From Mycobacterium sp. MS1601 (lineage in GTDB: Bacteria; Actinomycetota; Actinomycetes; Mycobacteriales; Mycobacteriaceae), in NCBI RefSeq assembly GCF_001984215.1, contig NZ_CP019420.1, forward strand, positions 1,736,001 through 1,800,000: DNA of 64,000 nt, read 5' to 3'. Positions 35,276 to 44,013 of the stretch are shown here, piece after piece (position 1 is the stretch's first letter; the number at the start of each line of letters is the position of its first letter). The translations under genes and the position numbers were made by a program. Below the pieces are notes generated by a model. It made no database searches. It was not told the origin of the DNA and was given only the letters and a program-made list of their open reading frames with translations.

Positions 35276-36333
35276 GGCGACTTCGGCCTGATGATGAGAC
35301 GTTCGGCGATGAGGCCCTTGAGGTAATCCGAGAGGCTGTCCGGCAGCTTGCCGGGCTGGAAGTAGGTGTCGAACAGAACTTCCGACATGGTGGCCGGCGG
35401 TATGCCGTAGAGGTTGATCTGGAAGCCCGAGGTGGAGCCCACCACCTCGCCCAGAGCCGTGGCGTACGGCGGGAGGCGGCGCAGCGCCTCGCCGATGTGC
35501 TCACGACGCTCAAGCAGGTTGTCCATGACCAGGTTCAGATTGGTCAACGTGGGCCCGAACTGTTCGCGGTTGTCGGCGACGAAGCCCGAGATCTGCTGGG
35601 ACACGTCGTCGATGCCGGCGATCAAGGTGTTCAGCGCCTGCCTGCGCTCGTCGAGCGCGGCGAACAATTGATTGCCGTCGACGATCAGCTTGTTGACCTG
35701 GTCGGCTCGACGCGACAGCGACGCGGTGACCGTCTGCGCGCGCTGCAGCAACTGGCCGAGCGCCTCGTCGCGGGCGTTGAGGCTGCGCGACAGTGACGTC
35801 ACCCCGTCGAGCGCGCCGCGCAGTTCGGGGGTGGCGTCACGCAGTGTGTCGGTCAGGATGCCCAGCGCCTGTTCGAATTTCGGCTTGTCCAACGCCTGGG
35901 TGTTGCCACCGAGATCCTGCAGCGCGGTGGCCAGGGTGTAGGGGGTTGTGGTGCGTCCCAACGGAATCGTGGTCGAGGCCCCACCACCGGCCGGGGTCAC
36001 GTCCAGTGACTTCTGACCGAGCACGGTGTCGGTCTTGATGGCCACCAGCGTCTGGTCACCGACGGTGATGTCGCGATCCACGGTGAAGGTCACCCGCGCG
36101 GCGGTGCCCGCCAGACCGACCGATTCGACTCGACCGACCTTGATACCGGAGACGTTCACGTCGTTGCCCGGCGTGATGCCTCCGGCGTCGGTGAAGAAGG
36201 CGTCGTACTTCTTGCCTTGCGGCCAGAAGGGCAGTCCGGTGTAGCCGAACGACACCAGCACCAGGCAGACCACCAAGACGATGCCGAAGATTCCTGTGCG
36301 GACGGGGTTGCGTCCGTCGTCACTCTGGGACAG
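35272..36333 (-). CDS. mce4C: Mce4C, sterol import MCE protein with an apparent CTG start
   Basis: This is a 353-residue MCE protein if translation begins at CTG 36333. No ATG, GTG or TTG occurs in this frame between an upstream stop near 36413 and codons inside the anchor helix. The GTG at 36276 would remove SQSDDGRNPVRTGIFGIVLV, which matches the family N-terminus and half the membrane anchor. AAGGGGAGG lies 7 nt before the CTG. The MCE domain includes GGITPGNDVNVSGIKVG, and the protein ends ERLIIRPKSP as in other Mce4C proteins. It overlaps the 3' end of mce4B by 14 nt. Confidence 0.85.
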   Translation of the reverse strand: MSQSDDGRNPVRTGIFGIVLVVCLVLVSFGYTGLPFWPQGKKYDAFFTDAGGITPGNDVNVSGIKVGRVESVGLAGTAARVTFTVDRDITVGDQTLVAIKTDTVLGQKSLDVTPAGGGASTTIPLGRTTTPYTLATALQDLGGNTQALDKPKFEQALGILTDTLRDATPELRGALDGVTSLSRSLNARDEALGQLLQRAQTVTASLSRRADQVNKLIVDGNQLFAALDERRQALNTLIAGIDDVSQQISGFVADNREQFGPTLTNLNLVMDNLLERREHIGEALRRLPPYATALGEVVGSTSGFQINLYGIPPATMSEVLFDTYFQPGKLPDSLSDYLKGLIAERLIIRPKSP

Positions 36334-37357
36334 GAGCGCACCTCCCCTTGGACGGGTCCGGCGGTCCGCCGAACGGGATGAGTATGTCGCTGCCCGCGGG
36401 TCCGTTGATCTTCATGCGGATGGAGCAGTAGTAGATGTTGAAGAACGAGCCGTAGGCGCCAAGAGCGTTGAGCCGCAGGTAATTCTCGGCCAATGGTTCG
36501 ATGATCTCGTTGATCTCGGCCTTGCGCCGATCCAGCTCACCGGCCAGCGGGCGCAGATTCTCCAACACACCTTGCAGCGGTCGTCTACTGGTCTCCAGCA
36601 TGTCGGTGAGGTCGTTCTCGGCCGAGGCCAGCGGGCCGATGGCACCGGCGATGGGGTCGCGTCCCTGTGCCAGCCCGGTGATCAGCTGCTGCAGCTGGTC
36701 GACGCTGGCATCGAATTCGGCGCTCTTGGCATCGACGGTGCCCAGCACGGTGTTGAGGTTGTTCACCACGTCGCCGATCAGTTGGTCACGCGCGGCAAGA
36801 TCGGTGGTGAAGGTGCTGGTGTTGGACAGCAGCTGTTGCAGTGCACCACCCTGGCCCTGCAGTAGTTCGATGACGGCATTGCTGATCTCGTTGACCTTGG
36901 TGCCGTCAAGGCCCTTGAGTACGGGCCGAAGTCCGCCCAGCAGTGCGTCCAGATCCAGAGCCGGGTCGGTGTTCTCCTGGGGGATGGTGGCGCCGGCAGG
37001 CAGCTTGCGCAGTTCGCCGGGGCCTGAAGTGATCTCCAGGAAGCGGTCACCCACCAGGTTCTCGTACCTGATCGCTGCCCGCGTCGAGGTGTAGAGCTGG
37101 TAGCGGTCGTTGACGTCGAAGGCGACGTCGACGGTGTTGTCGGGATTCAGCTTCACCGACTGCACCGAACCGACGGGCACACCGGCGATCCGGACGTCCT
37201 GGCCGGCTTTGAGCCTGGCCGCATTGCTGAAGTTGGCGTGGAAAGTGTTGCCCGAGGAGAAGCGGAACTCGCCGAACACCACCACCAGGCCTGCTGCCAC
37301 CAGCAGCATCACCACGGTGAAGACGCCGACCTTGATTGTTGTGCCGCGCGAGTCCAT
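36320..37357 (-). CDS. mce4B: Mce4B, sterol import MCE protein
   Basis: This 345-residue protein has a membrane anchor (VGVFTVVMLLVAAGLVVVFGEF) and an MCE domain with ARLKAGQDVRIAGVPVGSV at about residues 47-65. A long helical region and a C-terminus with GSFFNIYYCSIRMKINGP follow. Its last codons contain the ribosome site of mce4C. It overlaps mce4A by 1 nt. Confidence 0.95.
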   Translation of the reverse strand: MDSRGTTIKVGVFTVVMLLVAAGLVVVFGEFRFSSGNTFHANFSNAARLKAGQDVRIAGVPVGSVQSVKLNPDNTVDVAFDVNDRYQLYTSTRAAIRYENLVGDRFLEITSGPGELRKLPAGATIPQENTDPALDLDALLGGLRPVLKGLDGTKVNEISNAVIELLQGQGGALQQLLSNTSTFTTDLAARDQLIGDVVNNLNTVLGTVDAKSAEFDASVDQLQQLITGLAQGRDPIAGAIGPLASAENDLTDMLETSRRPLQGVLENLRPLAGELDRRKAEINEIIEPLAENYLRLNALGAYGSFFNIYYCSIRMKINGPAGSDILIPFGGPPDPSKGRCAPVPE

Positions 37358-38559
37358 CAGTAGTCGTCCCCCTCGGCAAAGGCGCCGTTGAACAGGAACT
37401 GCAGGGTGGACGGAGCGTCGAACTGTAACTCGGTGTTGGGCTCATACGGCACGTATGCGTTGTCGGTGACCAAGAAGGGCGCGCGATACCAGCTGCCGCC
37501 GAGCTGCTTGCTCGGCATGTTGGGCAGCCCGCGGCAGTTGGGTCCACCGGAGGCATTCACGATCGGCAGGCTCTCGGGGTAGGTGTAGGCGGGTGCGCCG
37601 GGCAGGAAGTTCGACGCGACGAACAGCCCTGGCCGGGTACCACCGAGCACCGGAGCGAATTTGTCGACGGCTTGGGAGGTGCCCTGGAGCACACAGCCGA
37701 TGATCGGCGAGTACTCGGCCACCACCTTCAACGGTGCCCGGGCGCGGTTGATGGCGGCGATGTAGTCCTCGGCTGCCGGCGACAGGGTGTCGAACCCGTT
37801 GTTGGCCAACCCGGTTGCCGCCAGCAGGGTGGCATTGAGGTTGTCCTGCTGGTCCACGATGGTCTGGCTCAACGTCGGCACGTTGTTCAGTACGGTCACC
37901 AGATCTGGCGCCGCGTCGGCATAGATGTCGGCCACCTGCGCCGTCTGCTGCAGGTCGCGCTGTACCGTCGGCAGTTTCGGATTCAGTTGCGCCAGATAGG
38001 TGTTCAAACCAGTCATGGTGGCACCCAGGTTGTCACCGTTGCCGCGCAGACCTTCGCCGAGCGCGGTCATGGTGGCGTTGAGGTTCACCGGGTCGATCTT
38101 CTGCAGGACATCGGTGAGCGTCTGGAACAGCGTGTTGACCTCCAGCTGCACCGAAGACGCCTCCACGGTGGCACCGGGGCGCAGCGCGGTACCCAGCGGC
38201 GACTCAGGGGGTTGGAACTCGACCGATTTGGCGCCGAAGACGGTGTTGCCCGCGATCTTCACCACGGCGTTGGCCGGGACGTACGGCAATTCGCTGCTGT
38301 CGATCTCCAGCGTCAGCTTCGCCTGGTCACCGGCGTACTCGATGCTACGGACCTTGCCGATCTGGATGCCGCGGTACTTGACCTTGGCGTCCTGCTCCAT
38401 GACCAGACCGGCACGCGGGGACAGCACGGTGACGGTGTCGGTGGAGGTGAATGCGGCGGTGTAGCCGAGGTAGGTGACGACGGCGGCCGCTGCGATCACC
38501 GCGGCGAGAATCAGCGCCGCGATCCGCACGTGTGTGCGCCTCGATTGTCCGTCTGACAT
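37357..38559 (-). CDS. mce4A: Mce4A, sterol import MCE protein
   Basis: This 400-residue protein has an anchor helix (IAALILAAVIAAAAVVTYLGY) and an MCE domain with PRAGLVMEQDAKVKYRGIQIGKV at about residues 48-70. The Mce-specific C-terminal domain includes YSPIIGCVLQGT and PGLFVASNFLPGAPAYTYPESLP. In M. tuberculosis Mce4A is required for cholesterol uptake. It starts 6 nt after yrbE4B. Confidence 0.95.
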   Translation of the reverse strand: MSDGQSRRTHVRIAALILAAVIAAAAVVTYLGYTAAFTSTDTVTVLSPRAGLVMEQDAKVKYRGIQIGKVRSIEYAGDQAKLTLEIDSSELPYVPANAVVKIAGNTVFGAKSVEFQPPESPLGTALRPGATVEASSVQLEVNTLFQTLTDVLQKIDPVNLNATMTALGEGLRGNGDNLGATMTGLNTYLAQLNPKLPTVQRDLQQTAQVADIYADAAPDLVTVLNNVPTLSQTIVDQQDNLNATLLAATGLANNGFDTLSPAAEDYIAAINRARAPLKVVAEYSPIIGCVLQGTSQAVDKFAPVLGGTRPGLFVASNFLPGAPAYTYPESLPIVNASGGPNCRGLPNMPSKQLGGSWYRAPFLVTDNAYVPYEPNTELQFDAPSTLQFLFNGAFAEGDDY

Positions 38560-38565
38560 GGCCCG

Positions 38566-39420
38566 CTACCCCGACAGGTTGAAGTTGCCGGACCCGCCGT
38601 AGACGGCGAGTGAGATCAACAAGACGATGGTGACCACAACGATCAGCGAGGTGCGCACGGCCTTTCCGACCGCGATGCCCACACCCACCGGGCCGCCGGA
38701 AGCGTTGTAGCCGTAGTAGGTGTGCACCAGCATCACCGCGATCGACATGACGATGGCCTGCAGGAACGACCACAGCAGATCGGTGGGCACCAGGAAGGTG
38801 TTGAAGTAGTGGTCATACAGACCCGCGGACTGACCGTTGATGAACACCGTGGTGAAGCGGGCCGCGAAGAACGCCGCCAGCACCGACAGCGCGTAGAGCG
38901 GCACGATGGCGATCAGACCGGCGATCAACCGCGTGGACACCAGATACGACATCGAGTGCACGGCCATGGATTCCACGGCGTCGATCTCCTCGGCCACCCG
39001 CATGGCGCCCAGCTGTGCCGTGGTGCCTGCCCCGATGGTGGCGGCCAGCGCGATACCCGCGATCACCGGCGCCACGATGCGCACGTTGAGGAAGGCCGAC
39101 AAAAAGCCGGTCAGGGCTTCGATGCCGATGTTGCCCAGCGATGAGTAACCCTGCACCGCAATGACACCGCCGGAGGCCAGCGTCATGAATGCCGCCACAC
39201 CCACGGTGCCGCCGATGATCGCCAGCGCACCGACACCCATGGTCATCTCGGCAATCAGCCGGACGGTCTCGCGCCGGTAGCGGGTCAGCGCATTGGGGAT
39301 ATAGCGGATGGACTCGCCGTAGAACAGCGCCTGCTCACCGAAGCTGTCCACGAACCTGGGCGCACCGGACAGGAAACGCTTGAGCCGCAGCGTGGCGTCG
39401 TAGCTCCCGAACGCGCTCAT
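38566..39420 (-). CDS. yrbE4B: YrbE4B, MlaE-type permease subunit
   Basis: This 284-residue inner-membrane permease has about five hydrophobic helices. The MlaE-family core AGTTAQLGAMRVAEEIDAVESMAV contains the EEIDA coupling-helix motif, through which the Mce ATPase (MceG, not in this window) is thought to bind. I chose the ATG at 39420 because it gives the family N-terminus and overlaps the yrbE4A stop by 4 nt. Confidence 0.95.
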   Translation of the reverse strand: MSAFGSYDATLRLKRFLSGAPRFVDSFGEQALFYGESIRYIPNALTRYRRETVRLIAEMTMGVGALAIIGGTVGVAAFMTLASGGVIAVQGYSSLGNIGIEALTGFLSAFLNVRIVAPVIAGIALAATIGAGTTAQLGAMRVAEEIDAVESMAVHSMSYLVSTRLIAGLIAIVPLYALSVLAAFFAARFTTVFINGQSAGLYDHYFNTFLVPTDLLWSFLQAIVMSIAVMLVHTYYGYNASGGPVGVGIAVGKAVRTSLIVVVTIVLLISLAVYGGSGNFNLSG

Positions 39421-40181
39421 GAGTCCAGCACCCGAACGCCGATGGCCGTCATGATGACGTTGATGACGAACAGGCAGATGAACGCGTAGACCACGGTTTC
39501 GTTGACGGCGATACCGACGCCCTTCGGGCCGCCCGCGACGGTGAGGCCGCGGTAGCAGCCCACCAGGCCGGCGACGACGCCGAACAGTAGCGCCTTCACC
39601 TCGGCGAGCAGCAGTTCCGGCAACCCGGTGAGCACGGTCAGCCCGTTGATGAAGGCGCCGGGGTTGACGCCCTGCAGGAAAACGGAGAACACGTAGCCGC
39701 CGGACAGGCCGATTGCGCACACCAGGCCGTTGAGCAGTAGCGCCACAAATGTCGACGCCAGCACCCGGGGGACGACGAGCCGGTGGATCGGGTCGATGCC
39801 CAGCACCCGCATGGCGTCGATCTCTTCACGGATGGTGCGGGCACCCAGATCCGCGCAGATGGCCGTCGCCCCGGCTCCGGCGATCACCAGCACCGTGACC
39901 ACCGGGCCGAGCTGGGTGATGGTGCCGAAAGCCGTTCCGGCGCCGGACAGATCGGCCGCGCCGATCTCGCGCAGCAGGATGTTGAGAGTGAAGGCCACCA
40001 ACACGGTGAACGGAATGGCCACCAGCAGGGTGGGTACCAGCGAGACTCGAGCGATCATCCATGTCTGGTCGAGAAATTCACGGAACTGGAATGGCCGTTG
40101 GAAGCATGCGCGGAAGGTGTCGAAAGTCATCTCGACGAACCCACCGACAGCCCGAGCGGGAACCGCGAGACGAGAGATCAA
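39417..40181 (-). CDS. yrbE4A: YrbE4A, MlaE-type permease subunit
   Basis: This 254-residue permease pairs with YrbE4B. The conserved ATAICADLGARTIREEIDAMRVLGID carries the EEIDA motif. The first gene of the mce4 operon begins here. The TTG at 40181 is preferred because it gives ISRLAVPARAVGG, matching the length and N-terminus I recall for M. tuberculosis YrbE4A, with GGAAGG 9 nt upstream. A GTG 18 nt earlier (40199) is an alternative. The leader from the predicted promoter is about 130 nt. Confidence 0.92.
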   Translation of the reverse strand: MISRLAVPARAVGGFVEMTFDTFRACFQRPFQFREFLDQTWMIARVSLVPTLLVAIPFTVLVAFTLNILLREIGAADLSGAGTAFGTITQLGPVVTVLVIAGAGATAICADLGARTIREEIDAMRVLGIDPIHRLVVPRVLASTFVALLLNGLVCAIGLSGGYVFSVFLQGVNPGAFINGLTVLTGLPELLLAEVKALLFGVVAGLVGCYRGLTVAGGPKGVGIAVNETVVYAFICLFVINVIMTAIGVRVLDS

Positions 40182-40319
40182 CGTCGGTTCCCTTCCCACT
40201 AAGGCCGGTTCGGAATCCGGACTCTAACAGGCTTGGCGAAGCCTCGTCCGGCTAATTGACCAAAAGAATTTATGCCGTTCACACCCGGTTCTCGTACGCC
40301 GATCGCTGTGAGCCGGCTC

Positions 40320-40349
40320 ATAGTAACTAGAACACGTTCGCAGTGTCAA
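40320..40349 (-). promoter_or_regulatory. Predicted mce4 operon promoter
   Basis: On the minus strand, TTGACA (40349-40344) and TACTAT (40325-40320) are separated by 18 nt. This is a strong sigma-A-type promoter. A near-consensus KstR box lies entirely within the spacer. Confidence 0.65.
40328..40341. promoter_or_regulatory. KstR box 1 of the mce4 promoter
   Basis: TAGAACACGTTCGC fits TnnAACnnGTTnnA at all but the last fixed position. Its place between -35 and -10 is where a repressor competes directly with polymerase. Confidence 0.7.
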
Positions 40350-40416
40350 AGAACGAACAGATGAGACATATCGACTAGGTATGTCCAGGTCAAGGCAACT
40401 GCAACCTATCTAATTC

Positions 40417-40430
40417 TGAAACATGTTCTA
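40417..40430. promoter_or_regulatory. KstR box 2 upstream of mce4
   Basis: TGAAACATGTTCTA matches the KstR consensus TnnAACnnGTTnnA completely. It is 76 nt upstream of box 1 in the same intergenic region. The rest of the 285-nt gap shows nothing else I can name. Confidence 0.7.
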
Positions 40431-40466
40431 GTTATAGCCTCTAGTCTGGCGAGCAGCGTGACAACT

Positions 40467-41381
40467 TCAGTTGCCCATCAGGCCGGTTGCTGAAAATCCC
40501 TGCTTCGGATCACGTCCAGCAAAGTAGCCCGTGAGGGCTGCACTGAGATCCTCCGGTGCCCACGCCGACCCCGATGCCGTGAACTGATGCGCGGCCACTG
40601 GCGCGGCAACCAACGTGACCGACGGCCCGTAGACGATGAACACCTGCCCGTTGACCCGCTCGGCGGCAGGTGAGGCCAGAAAGCGCACCAGGGTCACCAC
40701 ATGCTCAGGCGACAAACCGTCGACTTCACCGTCGGAAAGCTCGGGTGCGGCGCCGAAGACGTCGGCTGTCATGGCCGTGCGAGCCCTGGGGCAGATGGCG
40801 TTGGCGCACACCCCGTAGCGCTCCAGACCGCGGGCCGCCGACATCGTCAACGCCGTGATCCCGGCCTTGGCGGCACCGTAGTTGGCCTGCCCGGGCGGGC
40901 CGGCCAACCCGGCCTCCGAGGAGGTGTTGACCAGGCGGCCGTACACGGGCCCACCCACATCCTTGGACTTGTCCCGCCAGTACGTGGCCGCATTGCGGGT
41001 GAGCAGGAAGTGTCCCCTCAGGTGCACGGCGATCACCGCGTCCCAGTCCTCGTCGGACATGTTGAACAGCATGCGGTCGCGAGTGATGCCCGCGTTGTTG
41101 ACCACGATGTCCAGCCCGCCGAGGCCGTCGGCGGTGGCCACCAACTCGTCGGCCGTGGACCGGACGCTGATGTCACCGGCGACGGTGACGGCCTTGGAGC
41201 CCGCCGCCGCGATCTCGTCCATCACATCGGAATTGTCGATCGCCGACGCCATGTCGTTGATCACGACGGTGGCGCCGGACTGTGCCAGGCCGATGGCCTC
41301 GGCGCGGCCCAGCCCGGCCGCCGCACCGGTCACCACGGCGACCTTGCCCGACAGATCGATTCCGGCTTCTACGGAAGTCAC
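40467..41381 (-). CDS. hsd4A: Steroid hydroxyacyl-CoA / 17-beta-hydroxysteroid dehydrogenase Hsd4A
   Basis: This 304-residue SDR matches Rv3502c by position and features: TGAAAGLGRAEAIGLAQSGA, NNAGITRDRMLFNMSDEDWDAVIAVHLRGHF, SSEAGLAG and YGAAKAGI. This group resembles the dehydrogenase domain of peroxisomal multifunctional enzyme 2. It oxidises 3-hydroxyacyl-CoA side-chain intermediates of sterols, and also 17-hydroxysteroids in some mycobacteria. The GTG start at 41381 is chosen from AGAGG upstream. It follows fdxD by 13 nt, in an operon headed by a KstR box. Confidence 0.9.
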   Translation of the reverse strand: MTSVEAGIDLSGKVAVVTGAAAGLGRAEAIGLAQSGATVVINDMASAIDNSDVMDEIAAAGSKAVTVAGDISVRSTADELVATADGLGGLDIVVNNAGITRDRMLFNMSDEDWDAVIAVHLRGHFLLTRNAATYWRDKSKDVGGPVYGRLVNTSSEAGLAGPPGQANYGAAKAGITALTMSAARGLERYGVCANAICPRARTAMTADVFGAAPELSDGEVDGLSPEHVVTLVRFLASPAAERVNGQVFIVYGPSVTLVAAPVAAHQFTASGSAWAPEDLSAALTGYFAGRDPKQGFSATGLMGN

Positions 41382-41394
41382 GTTACGAATACCT

Positions 41395-41586
41395 CTAGTC
41401 TTTGCGGATGAGGGCGGCACGGGGACATTCAGCCACCGCTTGTTCGGCCAGATCTTCTTGGTCTGCGGGAATCTCGTCCACTTTCATCACGGCATAGTCG
41501 TCGTCGTCAAGATCGAACAGGTCGGGCGCGATTCCCACACAGACGGCGTTTCCCTCACACCGATCGCGATCCACTTCAACGTGCAC
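41395..41586 (-). CDS. fdxD: 3Fe-4S ferredoxin FdxD
   Basis: This 63-residue single-cluster ferredoxin has CEGNAVC near residues 10-16 and CP near 52. It is missing the second cysteine of the first motif, so a [3Fe-4S] cluster is expected. It is known in M. tuberculosis as Rv3503c. It probably serves the sterol P450s, such as CYP142 in this cluster. The GTG start at 41586 has GAGGAGG upstream and gives the length I recall for the family. An ATG 7 codons earlier is possible. Confidence 0.92.
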   Translation of the reverse strand: MHVEVDRDRCEGNAVCVGIAPDLFDLDDDDYAVMKVDEIPADQEDLAEQAVAECPRAALIRKD

Positions 41587-41647
41587 GACACCCTCCTCGC
41601 GACCCATGGGCCCGGCGGCCTCTCGCCACCATCCTGGACCCCAAGAC

Positions 41648-41661
41648 TAGAACGTGTTACA
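41648..41661. promoter_or_regulatory. KstR box between fdxD and fadE26
   Basis: TAGAACGTGTTACA matches TnnAACnnGTTnnA completely. It is the only regulatory motif seen in the divergent gap, so it should control both hsd4A-fdxD and the fadE26 operon. Confidence 0.8.
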
Positions 41662-41720
41662 ACGAGGATGATAAACCGGAGCCCGGTTGCCGTCGTACTC
41701 GATCAGTGAGGAAGTGGGCC

Positions 41721-42902
41721 ATGCGCATCGGCTACACCCCCGAGCAGGAGGAATTGCGCCGCGAGTTGCGGTCGTACTTCACCAAGTTGATGACCCCTGA
41801 GCGCGCCGAGGCGTTGGCGGCAGGTGACGGAGAGATGGGCCGCGGCAACGTCTACCGCGAGACCGTCGCGCAGATGGGCAAGGACGGCTGGCTCACGCTC
41901 AACTGGCCCGAGGAGTACGGCGGGCAGGCCCGCACGCCGATGGAGAGCCTGATCTTCAACGACGAAGCGGCCATCGCCAACGTGCCGGTGCCGTTCCTGA
42001 CCATCAACAGCGTCGCGCCGACCATCATGCATTTCGGCACCGAGGAGCAGAAGAAGTTCTTCCTGCCCAAGATCGCCGCCGGCGAACTGCACTTCTCGAT
42101 CGGCTACTCCGAGCCGGGGGCGGGCACCGACTTGGCGTCGCTGCGCACCACCGCGGTGCGCGACGGCGACGACTACGTCGTCAACGGCCAGAAGATGTGG
42201 ACCTCGCTGATCGCGTACGCCGACTACGTCTGGCTGGCGGTGCGCACCAATCCCGAAGCCAAGAAACACCGCGGCATCTCGATGCTGATCGTGCCGACCA
42301 CGGCCGAAGGGTTCTCGTGGACCCCGGTGCACACCATGTCCGGGGTGGACACCAGCGCCACCTACTACCAGGACGTCCGGGTGCCGGTCTCGAGTCTGGT
42401 GGGCGAGGAGAACGCCGGCTGGAAACTGGTGACCAACCAGCTCAACCACGAACGGGTGGCCTTGGTCTCCGCCCAGCCGATCTACGTGGCTCTCGGCGGC
42501 GTCCGCGAGTGGGCACAGAACACCAAGGACATCCACGGTAAACGACTCATCGATTCCGAATGGGTCCAACTCAACCTGGCTCGCGTGCACGCCAAAGCCG
42601 AAGTGCTCAAACTGATCAACTGGGAGCTGGCGTCGGCCTCCGACGCCGCACCGTCGGCCGCGGACGCCTCCGCCGCCAAGGTGTACGGCACCGAGCTGGC
42701 CACCGAGGCCTACCGGCTGCTGATGGAGGTCCTGGGCACATCGGCGACGCTGCGGGCCGGTTCCCCCGGCGCGCTGCTACGCGGCCGTATCGAACGAATG
42801 CACCGGTCGGCACTGATCCTGACGTTCGGCGGTGGCACCAACGAGATCCAGCGCGACATCATCGGCATGGTTGCACTCGGCCTGCCCCGAGTGAACCGGT
42901 AG
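41721..42902 (+). CDS. fadE26: Acyl-CoA dehydrogenase FadE26 (sterol side chain)
   Basis: This 393-residue acyl-CoA dehydrogenase subunit is very similar to M. tuberculosis FadE26 (ChsE4). It shows SIGYSEPGAGTDLASLRTTA, QKMWTSLI, NQLNHERVAL and the C-terminal FGGGTNEIQRDIIG. With FadE27 it forms an alpha2beta2 enzyme that desaturates the cholesterol side-chain CoA thioester in the first cycles. I chose the ATG at 41721 to match the family N-terminus, with GAGGAAG upstream. It heads a six-gene run. Confidence 0.95.
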   Translation: MRIGYTPEQEELRRELRSYFTKLMTPERAEALAAGDGEMGRGNVYRETVAQMGKDGWLTLNWPEEYGGQARTPMESLIFNDEAAIANVPVPFLTINSVAPTIMHFGTEEQKKFFLPKIAAGELHFSIGYSEPGAGTDLASLRTTAVRDGDDYVVNGQKMWTSLIAYADYVWLAVRTNPEAKKHRGISMLIVPTTAEGFSWTPVHTMSGVDTSATYYQDVRVPVSSLVGEENAGWKLVTNQLNHERVALVSAQPIYVALGGVREWAQNTKDIHGKRLIDSEWVQLNLARVHAKAEVLKLINWELASASDAAPSAADASAAKVYGTELATEAYRLLMEVLGTSATLRAGSPGALLRGRIERMHRSALILTFGGGTNEIQRDIIGMVALGLPRVNR

Positions 42903-42912
42903 GGACGGACAC

Positions 42913-44010
42913 ATGGATTTCACGACTTCAGAGGCGGCCGACGACCTGGGCGGCCTCACCCGCACCATCACCGAATCCGTCTGCACGCCTGACCATCAGC
43001 GTGAACTCGACGGTTTGGCACAGCGGTTCGACACCGATCTGTGGCGCAAACTGACCGCGGCCGACATCCTGTCCACTGCCGCACCGGAGTCCATCGGCGG
43101 CGGCGGTTTCGGCGTGCTGGAGCAGGTCGCGGTGCTGGTCGCACTCGGCCGTCAGGTCGCGGCGGTCCCCTACCTGGAATCCGCGGTGCTCGGTGCCGGC
43201 GCGTTGGCAAAGTTCGGCCCGGAAGCGCTGCAGCAGCAGTGGGCGTCCCCGGCGGTCCAGGGCGAGAAGATCCTGACTGCCGCCCTCGATGGGGACATGG
43301 GTGACGGTCCCGTACAAGCGGCAGCCACCGAATCCGGATACCGGCTGACCGGCGCCCGAACCCAGGTGGCCTACGGACCCCTGGCGGACGCATTCCTGGT
43401 TCCCGCGGAAACCGACACGGGCACAGCCGTTTTCCTGCTCGCCAAGGATGACGCGGGCGTCGACATGACTTCCCTGGACACCACGGGTCTGGGCAGCGTC
43501 GGCCACCTCGAACTGCGCGGTGTCGAAGTGGGTGCCGACCGGTTGCTCGGCGGTCAGGAAGTGCTGGACTGGTTGAGAACCGCACATCTGTTGGGTTGCA
43601 GTGCATTTGCGCTCGGTGTGCTGGAGCGCGCACTGGAGCTGACGGCGTTGTACGCGCGTGAACGCGAGCAGTTCGACCGGCCGATCGGCAGCTTCCAGGC
43701 TGTTTCGTCTCGGCTGGCGGACGGCTACATCGACATCAAAGGTCTGCGATTGACCCTGACCCAGGCGGCATGGCGGTTGTCCGAAGATCTGCCCGCCGAC
43801 ATCGACGTGCGCTCCGCGGCCTTCTGGGCCGCCGAGGCGGGACATCGGGTGGCTCACACCACGGTGCACGTCCACGGCGGCGTCGGTATCGACGTCGACC
43901 ACCCGGTGCACCGGTACTTCCTGGCGGCCAAGCAGACCGAGTTCGCCCTCGGCGGTGCCACCGGGGCGCTGTTGTCGATCGGCCGCGAGCTCGCCGATAC
44001 CCCCGTCTGA
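42913..44010 (+). CDS. fadE27: Acyl-CoA dehydrogenase FadE27 (partner of FadE26)
   Basis: This 365-residue acyl-CoA dehydrogenase-fold subunit completes the FadE26-FadE27 heteromer. Flavin-site residues are split between the two chains. Here SRLADGYIDIKGLRLTLTQAAWRLSED and the C-terminal HVHGGVGIDVDHPVHRYFLAAKQ supply the helical half. The gene starts 10 nt after fadE26 and is surely co-expressed. Confidence 0.95.
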   Translation: MDFTTSEAADDLGGLTRTITESVCTPDHQRELDGLAQRFDTDLWRKLTAADILSTAAPESIGGGGFGVLEQVAVLVALGRQVAAVPYLESAVLGAGALAKFGPEALQQQWASPAVQGEKILTAALDGDMGDGPVQAAATESGYRLTGARTQVAYGPLADAFLVPAETDTGTAVFLLAKDDAGVDMTSLDTTGLGSVGHLELRGVEVGADRLLGGQEVLDWLRTAHLLGCSAFALGVLERALELTALYAREREQFDRPIGSFQAVSSRLADGYIDIKGLRLTLTQAAWRLSEDLPADIDVRSAAFWAAEAGHRVAHTTVHVHGGVGIDVDHPVHRYFLAAKQTEFALGGATGALLSIGRELADTPV

Positions 44011-44013
44011 CGC

